Shown piece after piece: positions 34,606 through 42,144 of a DNA stretch of 64,000 bases. The stretch comes from Prauserella shujinwangii (GTDB lineage: Bacteria > Actinomycetota > Actinomycetes > Mycobacteriales > Pseudonocardiaceae), in assembly GCF_003001955.1 (NCBI RefSeq), contig NZ_PVNH01000008.1, positions 310,001-374,000 on the forward strand, read 5' to 3'. The notes beneath the pieces are model-generated. The model ran no database searches. It was not told the origin of the DNA and was given only the letters and a program-made list of their open reading frames with translations. Made by a program: the position numbers and the translations under genes. The stretch's first letter is position 1, and each line of letters starts with the position of its first letter.

Positions 34606-35355
34606 ATGACCGACGAGACGTTCCTCCGCCATGTCGCCGACCGGTTGGCCGCGTTGCCTGCCGTGCACGCCGTCACCCTCGGCGGGTCGCGTGCTCAGGG
34701 CACCCACACCCCCGACAGCGACTGGGACTTCGCCGTCTACTACCGCGAGGGTTTCGACCCCGCGCACCTGCGCGCGATCGGCTGGGACGGCGAGGTGTCC
34801 GAGGTCGGCGGCTGGGGCGGCGGTGTCTTCAACGGTGGCGCCTGGCTCACGATCGACGGCCGGCACGTCGACGTCCACTACCGCGACCTCGACACCGTGG
34901 AGCACGAGCTCGCCGAGGCCCGGCAAGGCCGCTTCCGCTGGGAACCGCTGATGTTCCACCTCGCGGGCATCCCCAGCTACCTGGTGGTCGCCGAACTCGC
35001 CGTCAACCGGGTGCTGCACGGCGACCTGCCCCGCCCTGCCTACCCGGAGGCGCTGCGCGAGTCGGCCCCACCGGTGTGGCACGGCCGGGCGGCCCTGACC
35101 CTGCACTACGCCCGGGGCGCGTACGCCCCGCGCGGGCAGGCCACCGAGGTCGCGGGCGCGCTCGCCACCGCCGCCATGCAGACAGCGCACGCGGTGCTGG
35201 CAGCCCGTGGTGAGTGGGCCACCAACGAGAAGAGGCTGCTGCGGCGGGCGGGTCTGCGCGACGTCGACGCGATCACCGCCGGGCTGAGGCCGGAACCCGG
35301 GGCCCTCCACCGGGCGGTCACCGAGGCGGAAGCGCTGTTCCAGGCCGCAGCCTGA
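34606..35355 (+). CDS. Nucleotidyltransferase-domain protein
   Basis: A 249-residue protein with a minimal nucleotidyltransferase fold: GGSRAQGTHTPDSDWD (residues 27-41, containing the GS and Asp-x-Asp-x-Asp metal site) and the third Asp region DGRHVDVHYRD. The C-terminal half is helical, like substrate-binding domains of aminoglycoside or other small-molecule nucleotidyltransferases, but the substrate cannot be recognised. A DUF4111-like or kanamycin-type relation is possible. It stands alone and converges on helR. Confidence 0.82.
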   Translation: MTDETFLRHVADRLAALPAVHAVTLGGSRAQGTHTPDSDWDFAVYYREGFDPAHLRAIGWDGEVSEVGGWGGGVFNGGAWLTIDGRHVDVHYRDLDTVEHELAEARQGRFRWEPLMFHLAGIPSYLVVAELAVNRVLHGDLPRPAYPEALRESAPPVWHGRAALTLHYARGAYAPRGQATEVAGALATAAMQTAHAVLAARGEWATNEKRLLRRAGLRDVDAITAGLRPEPGALHRAVTEAEALFQAAA

Positions 35356-35406
35356 ACCGGCGGAGCCGAGGGGACCGCCCGCTGTCTCCCCTTCCGGCTC
35401 CGGTAT

Positions 35407-35465
35407 CGCGCACGGGAGCCCCCCCCCGTCCCGGGCCACCGGGACCGGGGACTCTCCCGTGCGCG
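35407..35465. terminator. Nested bidirectional hairpin between the nucleotidyltransferase gene and helR
   Basis: Outer arms CGCGCACGGGAG (35407-35418) and CTCCCGTGCGCG (35454-35465) pair perfectly over 12 bp. Inside, GTCCCGG and CCGGGAC form a second stem, next to a run of nine C residues. It fills most of the 121-base gap between convergent genes. Confidence 0.75.
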
Positions 35466-35476
35466 TCCGCGAGCCG

Positions 35477-37687
35477 CTAGCCGGTCCGCGAGTTCCCCGC
35501 GCGGGCCGGTGTCCCGGTGCCGGCGAGTCCGGCCAGTGCCCGCGGCAGCGGCTCGCGGTGCAGGACGCCGAGGCGCTGGGTGGCGCGGGTGAGCGCGACA
35601 TAGAGTTCCGCCGCGCCACGCGGGCCCCCGGCGAGGATCCGTTCCGGTTCGACGACCAGGACGGCGTCGAACTCCAGGCCCTTGGTCCCCGCAGGCGGCA
35701 CCGCTCCGGGCACGTCCGCGGGTCCGATCACGACACTGGTGCCTTCGCGACCCGCTTCCTGCCGCACGAACTCCTCGATGGCGGCGGGCAGTTCGTCCAT
35801 GGTGACCTGTCGCGCCCAGGGCCGGACGCCGCACGCGCGCACCGACTCCGGCGGCCGCGCCTCGGGGGCGAACTCGGTGAGCAGGTCGGCCGCGACCGTC
35901 ATGATCTCCGCCGGGGTCCGGTAGTTCACCGACAGCGACCGGTAGACCCAGCGGCCGGGAACGTAGGGCTCCAGCATCTCCGCCCACGAGGTGGCTCCGG
36001 CGGGCGACCGGCGCTGGGCGAGGTCACCGACCACGGTGAACGATCGGCTCGGGCAGCGCCGCATCAGCACCCGCCAGTCCATCGCGGACAGTTCCTGGGC
36101 CTCGTCCACCACGATGTGCCGGTAGGTCCACTCCCGGTCCGCGGCGGCGCGCTCGGCGAGGTCACGGGTGTCCCGCTCGACGAACCGGTCGGCCAGGTCC
36201 TCGGCGTAGAGCAGGTCCGTGGCGAACAGGTGGTCCTCGTCGTCCATCGAGTCCTGGCGGTCGACGAGCTGGGCCAGCACGCCTTCGGCGTACTCGGCCT
36301 CGGCCTTGCGTTCCCGCTCGGCGATGTGGTCCGCCTGCTTGTCCCCGCCCAGCAGGTCGATCAGCTCGTCGAGCAGCGGCACGTCCGACACCGTCCAGGC
36401 CGCGCCGTCGGCGCGCCACAGCGCCGGGTCCGCACCGGCCGCCCGCAGCCGCTCGGGGGACTCGTACAGCCGCGCCAACAGCGCTTGCGGGGTCAGGACC
36501 GGCCACAGCTCGTCGAGCGCGGCGGTGAACGCGTCGTCGTTCGCGAGCTCGGTGAGCAGATCAGCCCGCATCCGCTCCCACGCCTCCCGGTCCTCGCGGG
36601 TCAGCCAGCCCCGGCCGATCCGGGCGATCGCCCGTTCGGTGAGCACGTAGGTGATGATCTCGGCGAACACCGCGCGCGCCTCGTTGTGCGGCAGCCCGCT
36701 CGCGCGTGCCTCCTCCCTGGCCCACTCCGCGGTCTCGGCGTCGATCCGCATCGGGACGCCGCCGAGTGCGACCGGCAGCGGCTGCTCGGGCACCCGCTGC
36801 CGGTCGGCGATCGCCGCGGCGAGCACGTCCAGGATCGCGCACGAGCCCTTGAGCCGCGCGGCCTCCGCGGTGTCCTCGGCGGTGACACGCAGCCCGGGCA
36901 CCAGGTCGCCGGGGGTCATGAACACCACGTCCGTCTCGCCCAGCGACGGCAGCACGCGGCTGATGTGGTGCAGGAACGCCGGGTTGGGCCCGACCACGAG
37001 CACACCGTGGCGTTCCATCCGCTCCCGCTGGATGTAGAGCAGGTACGCCACCCGGTGCAATGCGACCACCGTCTTGCCGGTGCCCGGCCCACCCTCGATC
37101 ACCAGCACCCCGGGGTGATCGAGCCGGATGATCTCGTCCTGCTCGGCCTGGATCGTCGCCACGATGTCGCGCATGCCCTCCCCGCGCGGCGCGTTGACCG
37201 CCGCGAGCAGCGCCGCGTCTCCCCGGCCGCCGCGCTCCGCGTCGCCCGGGCGGCCGAACACCTCGTCGGTGAAATCGAGCACCCGGCGTCCCCGGGTGTG
37301 AAACTGCCTGCGTCGTCGCATGTTCTCCGGGTTCACGGCGGTGGCGGTGTAGAAGGGCCGCGCCGCGGGCGCCCGCCAGTCCAGCAGAACCGGCTCGTGG
37401 CCGTTCTCCTCGTCGAAAAGCCCGATCCGGCCGACATACGAACGCTCGCCGGAGCGTGCGTCCAGCCGGCCGAAGCACAACCCGTTGTCCGCGACGTCCA
37501 GCCGCCTCATCTCCCTGGCCAGCGCGCGCACCTCGACGTCCCGTTCCATGGGCGTCCCACCGGTCCCCCGCAACGCCGCGTTGTAAGCGGCCCGCACCCG
37601 CACGCGCTCGCCGTCGAGTCGCGCGTAGAGCCCGGCCACATAACCCCGCTCGGCCCGCAATTCGTCTTCGTACCCCTGAGTTGACAC
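35477..37687 (-). CDS. helR: RNA polymerase recycling helicase-like ATPase HelR
   Basis: A 736-residue superfamily 1 protein of the HelD/HelR type. Such proteins pry stalled RNA polymerase off DNA, and in Streptomyces HelR also displaces rifamycin. Motifs: Walker A VIEGGPGTGKTVVALHR, HIVVDEAQELSAMDW (Walker B), VVGDLAQRRSPAG, and C-terminal KGLEFDAVLVVEP and LYVALTRATQRL. The N-terminal coiled part (EDELRAERGYVAGLYARLDGER) enters the secondary channel in known structures. The start is GTG 37687. The rifamycin-associated element known upstream of some helR genes is not visible here. Confidence 0.9.
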   Translation of the reverse strand: MSTQGYEDELRAERGYVAGLYARLDGERVRVRAAYNAALRGTGGTPMERDVEVRALAREMRRLDVADNGLCFGRLDARSGERSYVGRIGLFDEENGHEPVLLDWRAPAARPFYTATAVNPENMRRRRQFHTRGRRVLDFTDEVFGRPGDAERGGRGDAALLAAVNAPRGEGMRDIVATIQAEQDEIIRLDHPGVLVIEGGPGTGKTVVALHRVAYLLYIQRERMERHGVLVVGPNPAFLHHISRVLPSLGETDVVFMTPGDLVPGLRVTAEDTAEAARLKGSCAILDVLAAAIADRQRVPEQPLPVALGGVPMRIDAETAEWAREEARASGLPHNEARAVFAEIITYVLTERAIARIGRGWLTREDREAWERMRADLLTELANDDAFTAALDELWPVLTPQALLARLYESPERLRAAGADPALWRADGAAWTVSDVPLLDELIDLLGGDKQADHIAERERKAEAEYAEGVLAQLVDRQDSMDDEDHLFATDLLYAEDLADRFVERDTRDLAERAAADREWTYRHIVVDEAQELSAMDWRVLMRRCPSRSFTVVGDLAQRRSPAGATSWAEMLEPYVPGRWVYRSLSVNYRTPAEIMTVAADLLTEFAPEARPPESVRACGVRPWARQVTMDELPAAIEEFVRQEAGREGTSVVIGPADVPGAVPPAGTKGLEFDAVLVVEPERILAGGPRGAAELYVALTRATQRLGVLHREPLPRALAGLAGTGTPARAGNSRTG

Positions 37688-37836
37688 ATGCCCCTCACAG
37701 CGCCTAAACTGACATTAGATTCGGCGGGTTTTCCTTTCTTATGGGAAGACACGCCAATTTTTTATTGTCCATTTCTTGTCAAGTCCGCGCCTTTTCCACC
37801 GGTGTTTTCCCGCCGGCGAGCCGGAGGTGCTCCTGG
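37688..37836. promoter_or_regulatory. AT-rich divergent promoter region of helR and the GNAT gene
   Basis: About 150 bases, of which 37700-37800 has far lower G+C than the rest of the window, including a run of six T. TTGACA is present on the minus strand (37782-37777) as a possible helR -35. The GNAT ribosome site GGAGG is at 37823-37827. Confidence 0.5.
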
Positions 37837-38325
37837 GTGGCCGAGGTGATCGTCAGCCTGTCGGTCCGTGAGCTGACCGACCAGGACCTGCGGTGGTGTT
37901 CCTGGTCCGGCACCGGGCTGCACCTGGAGCAGGTGGCGCGGGAGCTCGTGCGTGCCCGGCGCGGTGAGGTCGACTACCTGGCCGTGTGTCCCCCTTCCGG
38001 CATACCGGTGGCGATCGGCGGCATCGACTACCAGGTCCGCCCGGGTGCGGGCACGCTGTGGCAGCTGGCCGTGCATCCCGCGCTGCGGTCGTGCGGTATC
38101 GGCACCCTGCTGATCCAGGCCGCGGAGCGGCGGATTCTCGCCAGGAACCTGCGCAGGGCCGAACTGAGCGTGGAGGAGAACAACCCCCGCGCCCGCGCCC
38201 TCTACGAGCGGCTCGGCTACGTCGGCTACGGCCGGGAACCGGACTCCTGGGACGTGGAAGGTCCGGACGGCATCGTCCGGCGGTACGAGACGACCTGCAC
38301 GGTGATGCGGAAGTCGCTGTCCTGA
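37837..38325 (+). CDS. GNAT family N-acetyltransferase
   Basis: A 162-residue acetyltransferase. I start at GTG 37837, which has GGAGG nine bases upstream; the frame is open earlier, but that part has no family character. The acetyl-CoA site is WQLAVHPALRSCGIGTLLIQAAERRI (motif A, V-x4-R-x2-G-x-G/A variant) followed by AELSVEENNPRARALYERLGYVGYG (motif B). The acceptor substrate is not predictable. Confidence 0.87.
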   Translation: MAEVIVSLSVRELTDQDLRWCSWSGTGLHLEQVARELVRARRGEVDYLAVCPPSGIPVAIGGIDYQVRPGAGTLWQLAVHPALRSCGIGTLLIQAAERRILARNLRRAELSVEENNPRARALYERLGYVGYGREPDSWDVEGPDGIVRRYETTCTVMRKSLS

Positions 38326-38465
38326 CGCGGCCCTGAAGCGGTCACGACCGCACCGGCGCACCGGGCGGGCCGAAGGTCCCGGCGCCGCGGTGCGTTCGCC
38401 CCTGGGCGGCGAGGGCCGCCACGGCGCACCCTGGTGGTATCGCACCCGTACGTCTGGAGCCCGCG

Positions 38466-39140
38466 ATGCCCATCGTTGCGCAAGTCATCCTGCTGGCCGC
38501 CCTCTGGGTACTGGTCGGCCTCACGTCCGTCGCCTTCATCCTGGGCAGGCAGGGCCACCGCGACTGGCGCTGGTACGTCGTCGGCGGGGTGCTCGGCCTG
38601 CTGTTCGTCCCGATCGCCGTGGAACGCGCGACCCGGCGCACCACCGTGCTCGAACGCTCCCCCAGCGACGGCGGGACCGAAGGCGAGGGCGTCACCGTGC
38701 TCGTCGGCGTGGACGGCTCGGCGGAGTCCGACGAGGCCGTGCGCGACACCGCCCGCCTGTTCGGCGGCACGGCGGGCCGCGTCGTGCTCGTGGCGGCCGC
38801 CGACCCCGATGTCGGGGAGTTCGACCTGGCCGAGCCGCAGCAGCGCTGCCACGACCTGCTCGCCGACCGGGCGGCCTGGTTGCCACGGCACGTCACGGTC
38901 GTCACCGAGGTGGTCGCGGGTCAGCCCGCACGGGTGCTCCTCGAACGCGCCCGCACCGAGCACGCGGACCTCGTCGTCCTCGGCAGGCGCGGCAGCGGCC
39001 TTTCCCCGCGCCTGCTCGGCAGCGTGGCGACGCTGGTCACCAAGCGCTCACCGGAGCCGGTGCTGCTGGCGGGCAGGCCGCGGGCTGGCCAGGAACGCGA
39101 GCCCGAGGCCGAGGCGGTCGGGGCGGCCACGAGCGGCTGA
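38466..39140 (+). CDS. Universal stress protein with N-terminal membrane helices
   Basis: A 224-residue protein with two N-terminal membrane helices (IVAQVILLAALWVLVGLTSVAFIL and WYVVGGVLGLLFVPIAV) and a C-terminal UspA domain from about residue 76: VTVLVGVDGSAESDEAV and the ATP-loop-like VVLGRRGSGLSPRLLGSVATLVTKRSPEPVLL (G-2x-G-9x-G-S/T). Membrane tethering of a Usp domain is uncommon and suggests it reports on or tunes a membrane partner. It converges on the PAC2 gene with a 16-base gap. Confidence 0.85.
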   Translation: MPIVAQVILLAALWVLVGLTSVAFILGRQGHRDWRWYVVGGVLGLLFVPIAVERATRRTTVLERSPSDGGTEGEGVTVLVGVDGSAESDEAVRDTARLFGGTAGRVVLVAAADPDVGEFDLAEPQQRCHDLLADRAAWLPRHVTVVTEVVAGQPARVLLERARTEHADLVVLGRRGSGLSPRLLGSVATLVTKRSPEPVLLAGRPRAGQEREPEAEAVGAATSG

Positions 39141-39156
39141 CCCGGCGCCGCGGCCG

Positions 39157-40074
39157 CTACGACTCGCCCGGGTCGGGACGGCCCTGCTGTTCGGCGAGGA
39201 ACCGCTCGAACTCGCTGCCCAGCTCCTCGGCGGTCGGCAGCTGTTCCGGATCGGCCAGCAGGCTCTCCCGGCCGGACGCGGCGGCGAACGCGTCGTACTG
39301 CTGCTCGAGTGCCCGCACGACGTCGGCGACCTCTTCCGAATCGGCCACCTGCCGCTCGACCTCGGCGTCGGTGTGGCGCGCGGCATCCCGCAGCGCGTCC
39401 TTCGGCAGGTCCAGCCCGGTGGAACGCTCGATCGAGTCGAGCAGGGTCAACGCGGCGGCGGGGTACGTCGCCTGCGCCAGGTAGTGCGGCACGTGTGCGG
39501 CGAAGCCCATCGCGTCGTGCCCCGCCTCCCCGAGCCGCAGCTCCAGCAGCGCCGAGAGGCTGCCCGGGATCTGCATCCGGTTGAACAGTGGCCGGAAACC
39601 GCCCACCAGCTCCGAGCGGGTCGCGTGCGCGGTGACCCCGAGCGGCCGCGTGTGCGGCACGCCCATCGGGATCCCCTGGAAGCCGACCGTCAGCCGGACG
39701 CCCCAGCGTTCGACCAGGCTGCGCACCGCGGCGACGGTCAGCTCCCACTCGCGGTCCGGTTCCGGTCCGGTCAGCAGCAGGAACGGCGTGTGCTCGTGGT
39801 CGTGCAGCAACCGGATCACCAGCTCGGGCGCCTGGTAGGAGGCCCAGTGGTCCGTGGCGAAGATCATCGGCGGCCTGCGGGAGCGGTAGTCGATCAGCCG
39901 GTCCACGTCGAAGCGCGCCACCACCCGGCCACCGAGCTCGGAGGTCAGGTGCTCGGCGACCGCGTTCCCGGCCGAACCGGCGTCGACGAAACCGTCGAGA
40001 TGGTGCAGCAGCACCGCGCCGTCCAGCACCGGGACGTCGGAGTCCACCTCGTACAGCTCTTCCGGGTCCGGCAC
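39157..40074 (-). CDS. PAC2 family protein
   Basis: A 305-residue member of the PAC2 (proteasome assembly chaperone) family common in actinobacteria: LDGAVLLHHLDGFVDAGSAGNAVAEHL, VVARFDVDRLIDYRSRRPPMIFATDHW, and GIPMGVPHTRPLGVTAHATRSEL. Actinobacteria have 20S proteasomes, and a chaperone role is suggested but not shown for these. I start at GTG 40074, just after AGGAGGTTTC. The C-terminal 70 residues are acidic and helical. Confidence 0.87.
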   Translation of the reverse strand: MPDPEELYEVDSDVPVLDGAVLLHHLDGFVDAGSAGNAVAEHLTSELGGRVVARFDVDRLIDYRSRRPPMIFATDHWASYQAPELVIRLLHDHEHTPFLLLTGPEPDREWELTVAAVRSLVERWGVRLTVGFQGIPMGVPHTRPLGVTAHATRSELVGGFRPLFNRMQIPGSLSALLELRLGEAGHDAMGFAAHVPHYLAQATYPAAALTLLDSIERSTGLDLPKDALRDAARHTDAEVERQVADSEEVADVVRALEQQYDAFAAASGRESLLADPEQLPTAEELGSEFERFLAEQQGRPDPGES

Positions 40075-40191
40075 GAAACCTCCTGGGTCGCCTTGGCGGT
40101 AGCTCAGCACCTTCCAACGCCCGGGTACCCGTGTTCCATCCCGGCACGCCGCCGGAGTGAGTCTGCTGTAGCCGGGCGCGTAGTGGAAGAT

Positions 40192-41523
40192 ATGCGGGTG
40201 CAGGTGCAGCAGACAGGACCGAACCCGGGCGCGCACACGACCGAGCACGTGGACAGCCTGGCCACCGTGCTCGACCTCATCCGCACGGGTGCCGCGCGCA
40301 CCCGGCCGGAGATCGGGCGTCACTCCGGTCTCGGCCGCACCGTGGTGACGCAACGGGTCAACCAGCTCGCCGCGTGCGGTCTCGTCGAGGAGGGCGCGCT
40401 GGGTCCGTCCAGCGGCGGCCGCGCGCCACGGGAGCTGCGGTTCCGGGCGCGGGCGGGGGTGATCCTGGCCGCGGAGCTCGGGGCGACGAGCGTCGGCACC
40501 GGCGTCACCGATCTGGCCGGCCACGTCCTGGCCGAGCGCGAGGAGCCCACCGACATCGCACAGGGCCCCGAGCCGGTCCTGGAGCGCGTGGAGAACCTGT
40601 TCGACGAGCTGATCGCCGAGGTCCGCGCCACGTACCCGGACGAGGACCTCGCCGTGTGGGGGATCGGGATCGGCCTGCCGGGCCCGGTCGAGTTCGCCAC
40701 CGGCCGCCCCAGTGCCCCACCGATCATGCCCGGCTGGGACGGCTACCCCGTGCGCGACCGGCTCGCGACCCGGTTCGACGCGCCGGTGTGGGTGGACAAC
40801 GAGGTCAACACGATGGCGCTCGGCGAGCTGCGCGCCGGGTCGGCCAAGGGACAGCGCGACATCCTCTACGTCAAGATCGGCACGGGCATCGGCGCCGGGC
40901 TGGTCTCCGGCGGCCAGCTGCACCGGGGCAGCCAGGGTTGCGCGGGCGACATCGGGCACGCGGCGGTCGCCGACGACCAGGCCGTCGTCTGCCGCTGCGG
41001 CAACACCGGCTGCCTCGAGGCGTACGCGGGTGGCGCGGCGCTGGCGCGGGACGGCCTGGTCGCCGCCCGGGAGGGCCGGAGCCCCTTCCTCGCCGACGTC
41101 CTGGCCACCACGGGCACGATCCGGGCCGCCGACATCTCGCGCGCCGCGCAGAGCGGGGACCGGACGTCGGTGGAGCTGCTCACCCGGGCGGGCAGGCTGA
41201 TCGGCAGCCTGCTGGCCACGCTCGTGAGCTTCTACAACCCGGCGCTCGTGATCATCGGCGGCGGGGTCGCGGGCGCCGGTGACCTGCTGCTGGCGGCGGT
41301 CCGGGAGTCGGTGTACCGGCGCTCGCTGCCGCTGGCGACCCGGGAGCTCCGGATCACCCGGTCCACTCTGAGCGACCGCGCGGGTCTCGTCGGTGCCGCG
41401 TTCATGGCGATCGACGAGCTGTTCGCGCCCGAGCGTCTCGCGCACTGGGTCGACGCGGGTTCGCCCGCGGGTGAACCGCGGCTCGTCGACATCCCGCTGA
41501 GTCGGCGCGCCGCGGCACGGTGA
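40192..41523 (+). CDS. ROK family transcriptional regulator/sugar kinase homologue
   Basis: A 443-residue ROK protein with an N-terminal winged helix (LATVLDLIRTGAARTRPEIGRHSGLGRTVVTQRVNQLAACGLV) and a C-terminal sugar-kinase fold: GIGIGLPGPVEF, WVDNEVNTMALGELRAG, ILYVKIGTGIGAGLV and the zinc motif CRCGNTGCLEAYAGG. Proteins of this layout (NagC/XylR type) repress sugar-use genes. The start is taken at ATG 40192; two in-frame GTG codons follow within 12 bases. It is divergent from PAC2; no sugar genes adjoin it, so its target is unknown. Confidence 0.9.
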   Translation: MRVQVQQTGPNPGAHTTEHVDSLATVLDLIRTGAARTRPEIGRHSGLGRTVVTQRVNQLAACGLVEEGALGPSSGGRAPRELRFRARAGVILAAELGATSVGTGVTDLAGHVLAEREEPTDIAQGPEPVLERVENLFDELIAEVRATYPDEDLAVWGIGIGLPGPVEFATGRPSAPPIMPGWDGYPVRDRLATRFDAPVWVDNEVNTMALGELRAGSAKGQRDILYVKIGTGIGAGLVSGGQLHRGSQGCAGDIGHAAVADDQAVVCRCGNTGCLEAYAGGAALARDGLVAAREGRSPFLADVLATTGTIRAADISRAAQSGDRTSVELLTRAGRLIGSLLATLVSFYNPALVIIGGGVAGAGDLLLAAVRESVYRRSLPLATRELRITRSTLSDRAGLVGAAFMAIDELFAPERLAHWVDAGSPAGEPRLVDIPLSRRAAAR

Positions 41524-41884
41524 CCCACCGAGCGGCCCCCGGGGTGCTCACCCAGGTCCCGCGATGCCGCCAGGCCGGAGTGCGGGACGCTCCCGTGCGG
41601 TCCGGCCGATCCCGCCGGGCCGTTTCCGGTGCACGGATCACGGAGCGTACGCGCGCACGCGAGGCGCGGGAGCCGGCACTCGGCACACCGGCCGCCCGGC
41701 TCGGCCATGCCGCCGCGAGCGTCCCGGCGCGCGGTCGGCAGGCCATCGCATGATCGCCTTCCCCACCGGCTGGTCACGCACCCCGTCCGCAGTCTGACCG
41801 GCGCCGAACCCGGGAACCAGGTCCTGACACTCCCAGGAGGTCCGGTCCCTTCCCGGCGCCACGGTGACCGCGGAGGGTGAACCC
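41524..41884. other. Intergenic region upstream of the 57-codon small ORF
   Basis: About 360 bases without a convincing gene. CCGGGAA (41810-41816) can pair with TTCCCGG (41850-41856), enclosing CCTG/CAGG, shortly before the small ORF; the transcribed leader may therefore be structured. No known riboswitch is recognised. Confidence 0.35.
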
Positions 41885-42058
41885 ATGCACGAGCACCTCA
41901 CCCTCACCCGGACCGATCCGGAAGCCGTCCCGACCGGGGCCGGTCTTCCGGCCATCCTGACCGATGTCCCGGCGCGCACCCCGGGCGGCGGACCCGGCCT
42001 GACCACCGGCACCTCCGCGGTGCCCGCGGTCCCCGGCGCCGCCGTGCGCACCGTCTGA
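41885..42058 (+). CDS. Small ORF of 57 residues, unknown function
   Basis: An ATG with a good GGAGGG site seven bases upstream opens 57 codons that begin MHEHLTLTRTDPEAVPTG and continue as a Gly/Pro/Ala/Thr-rich, Cys-free sequence. It has no membrane helix or recognised domain. It lies 86 bases before the amidohydrolase gene on the same strand and could be a leader, a small partner or a peptide precursor. No peptide-modifying enzyme is nearby, which argues against a ribosomal natural product. It is too short to exclude chance. Confidence 0.4.
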   Translation: MHEHLTLTRTDPEAVPTGAGLPAILTDVPARTPGGGPGLTTGTSAVPAVPGAAVRTV

Positions 42059-42144
42059 CCACACCCCTTCTCAGGGTCGCCAGCGGATCGACGGCGACCG
42101 CACCACGCCAGTCACATCATGAGCATCATGAGCAAGGAGAACCG

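Noticed and set aside
37688-37836. Rifamycin-associated element upstream of helR
   Set aside because: I looked for the GGGGCTTGC-type inverted element on both strands and found nothing similar.
41790-41884. Known riboswitch ahead of the small ORF
   Set aside because: CCGAACCCGGGAACCAGG looked suggestive, but the remaining conserved parts of known classes (c-di-AMP, SAM, cobalamin, TPP) are not visible.
41885-42058. RiPP precursor peptide
   Set aside because: No Cys or Ser-rich core and no modification enzyme, protease or dedicated exporter in the neighbourhood.
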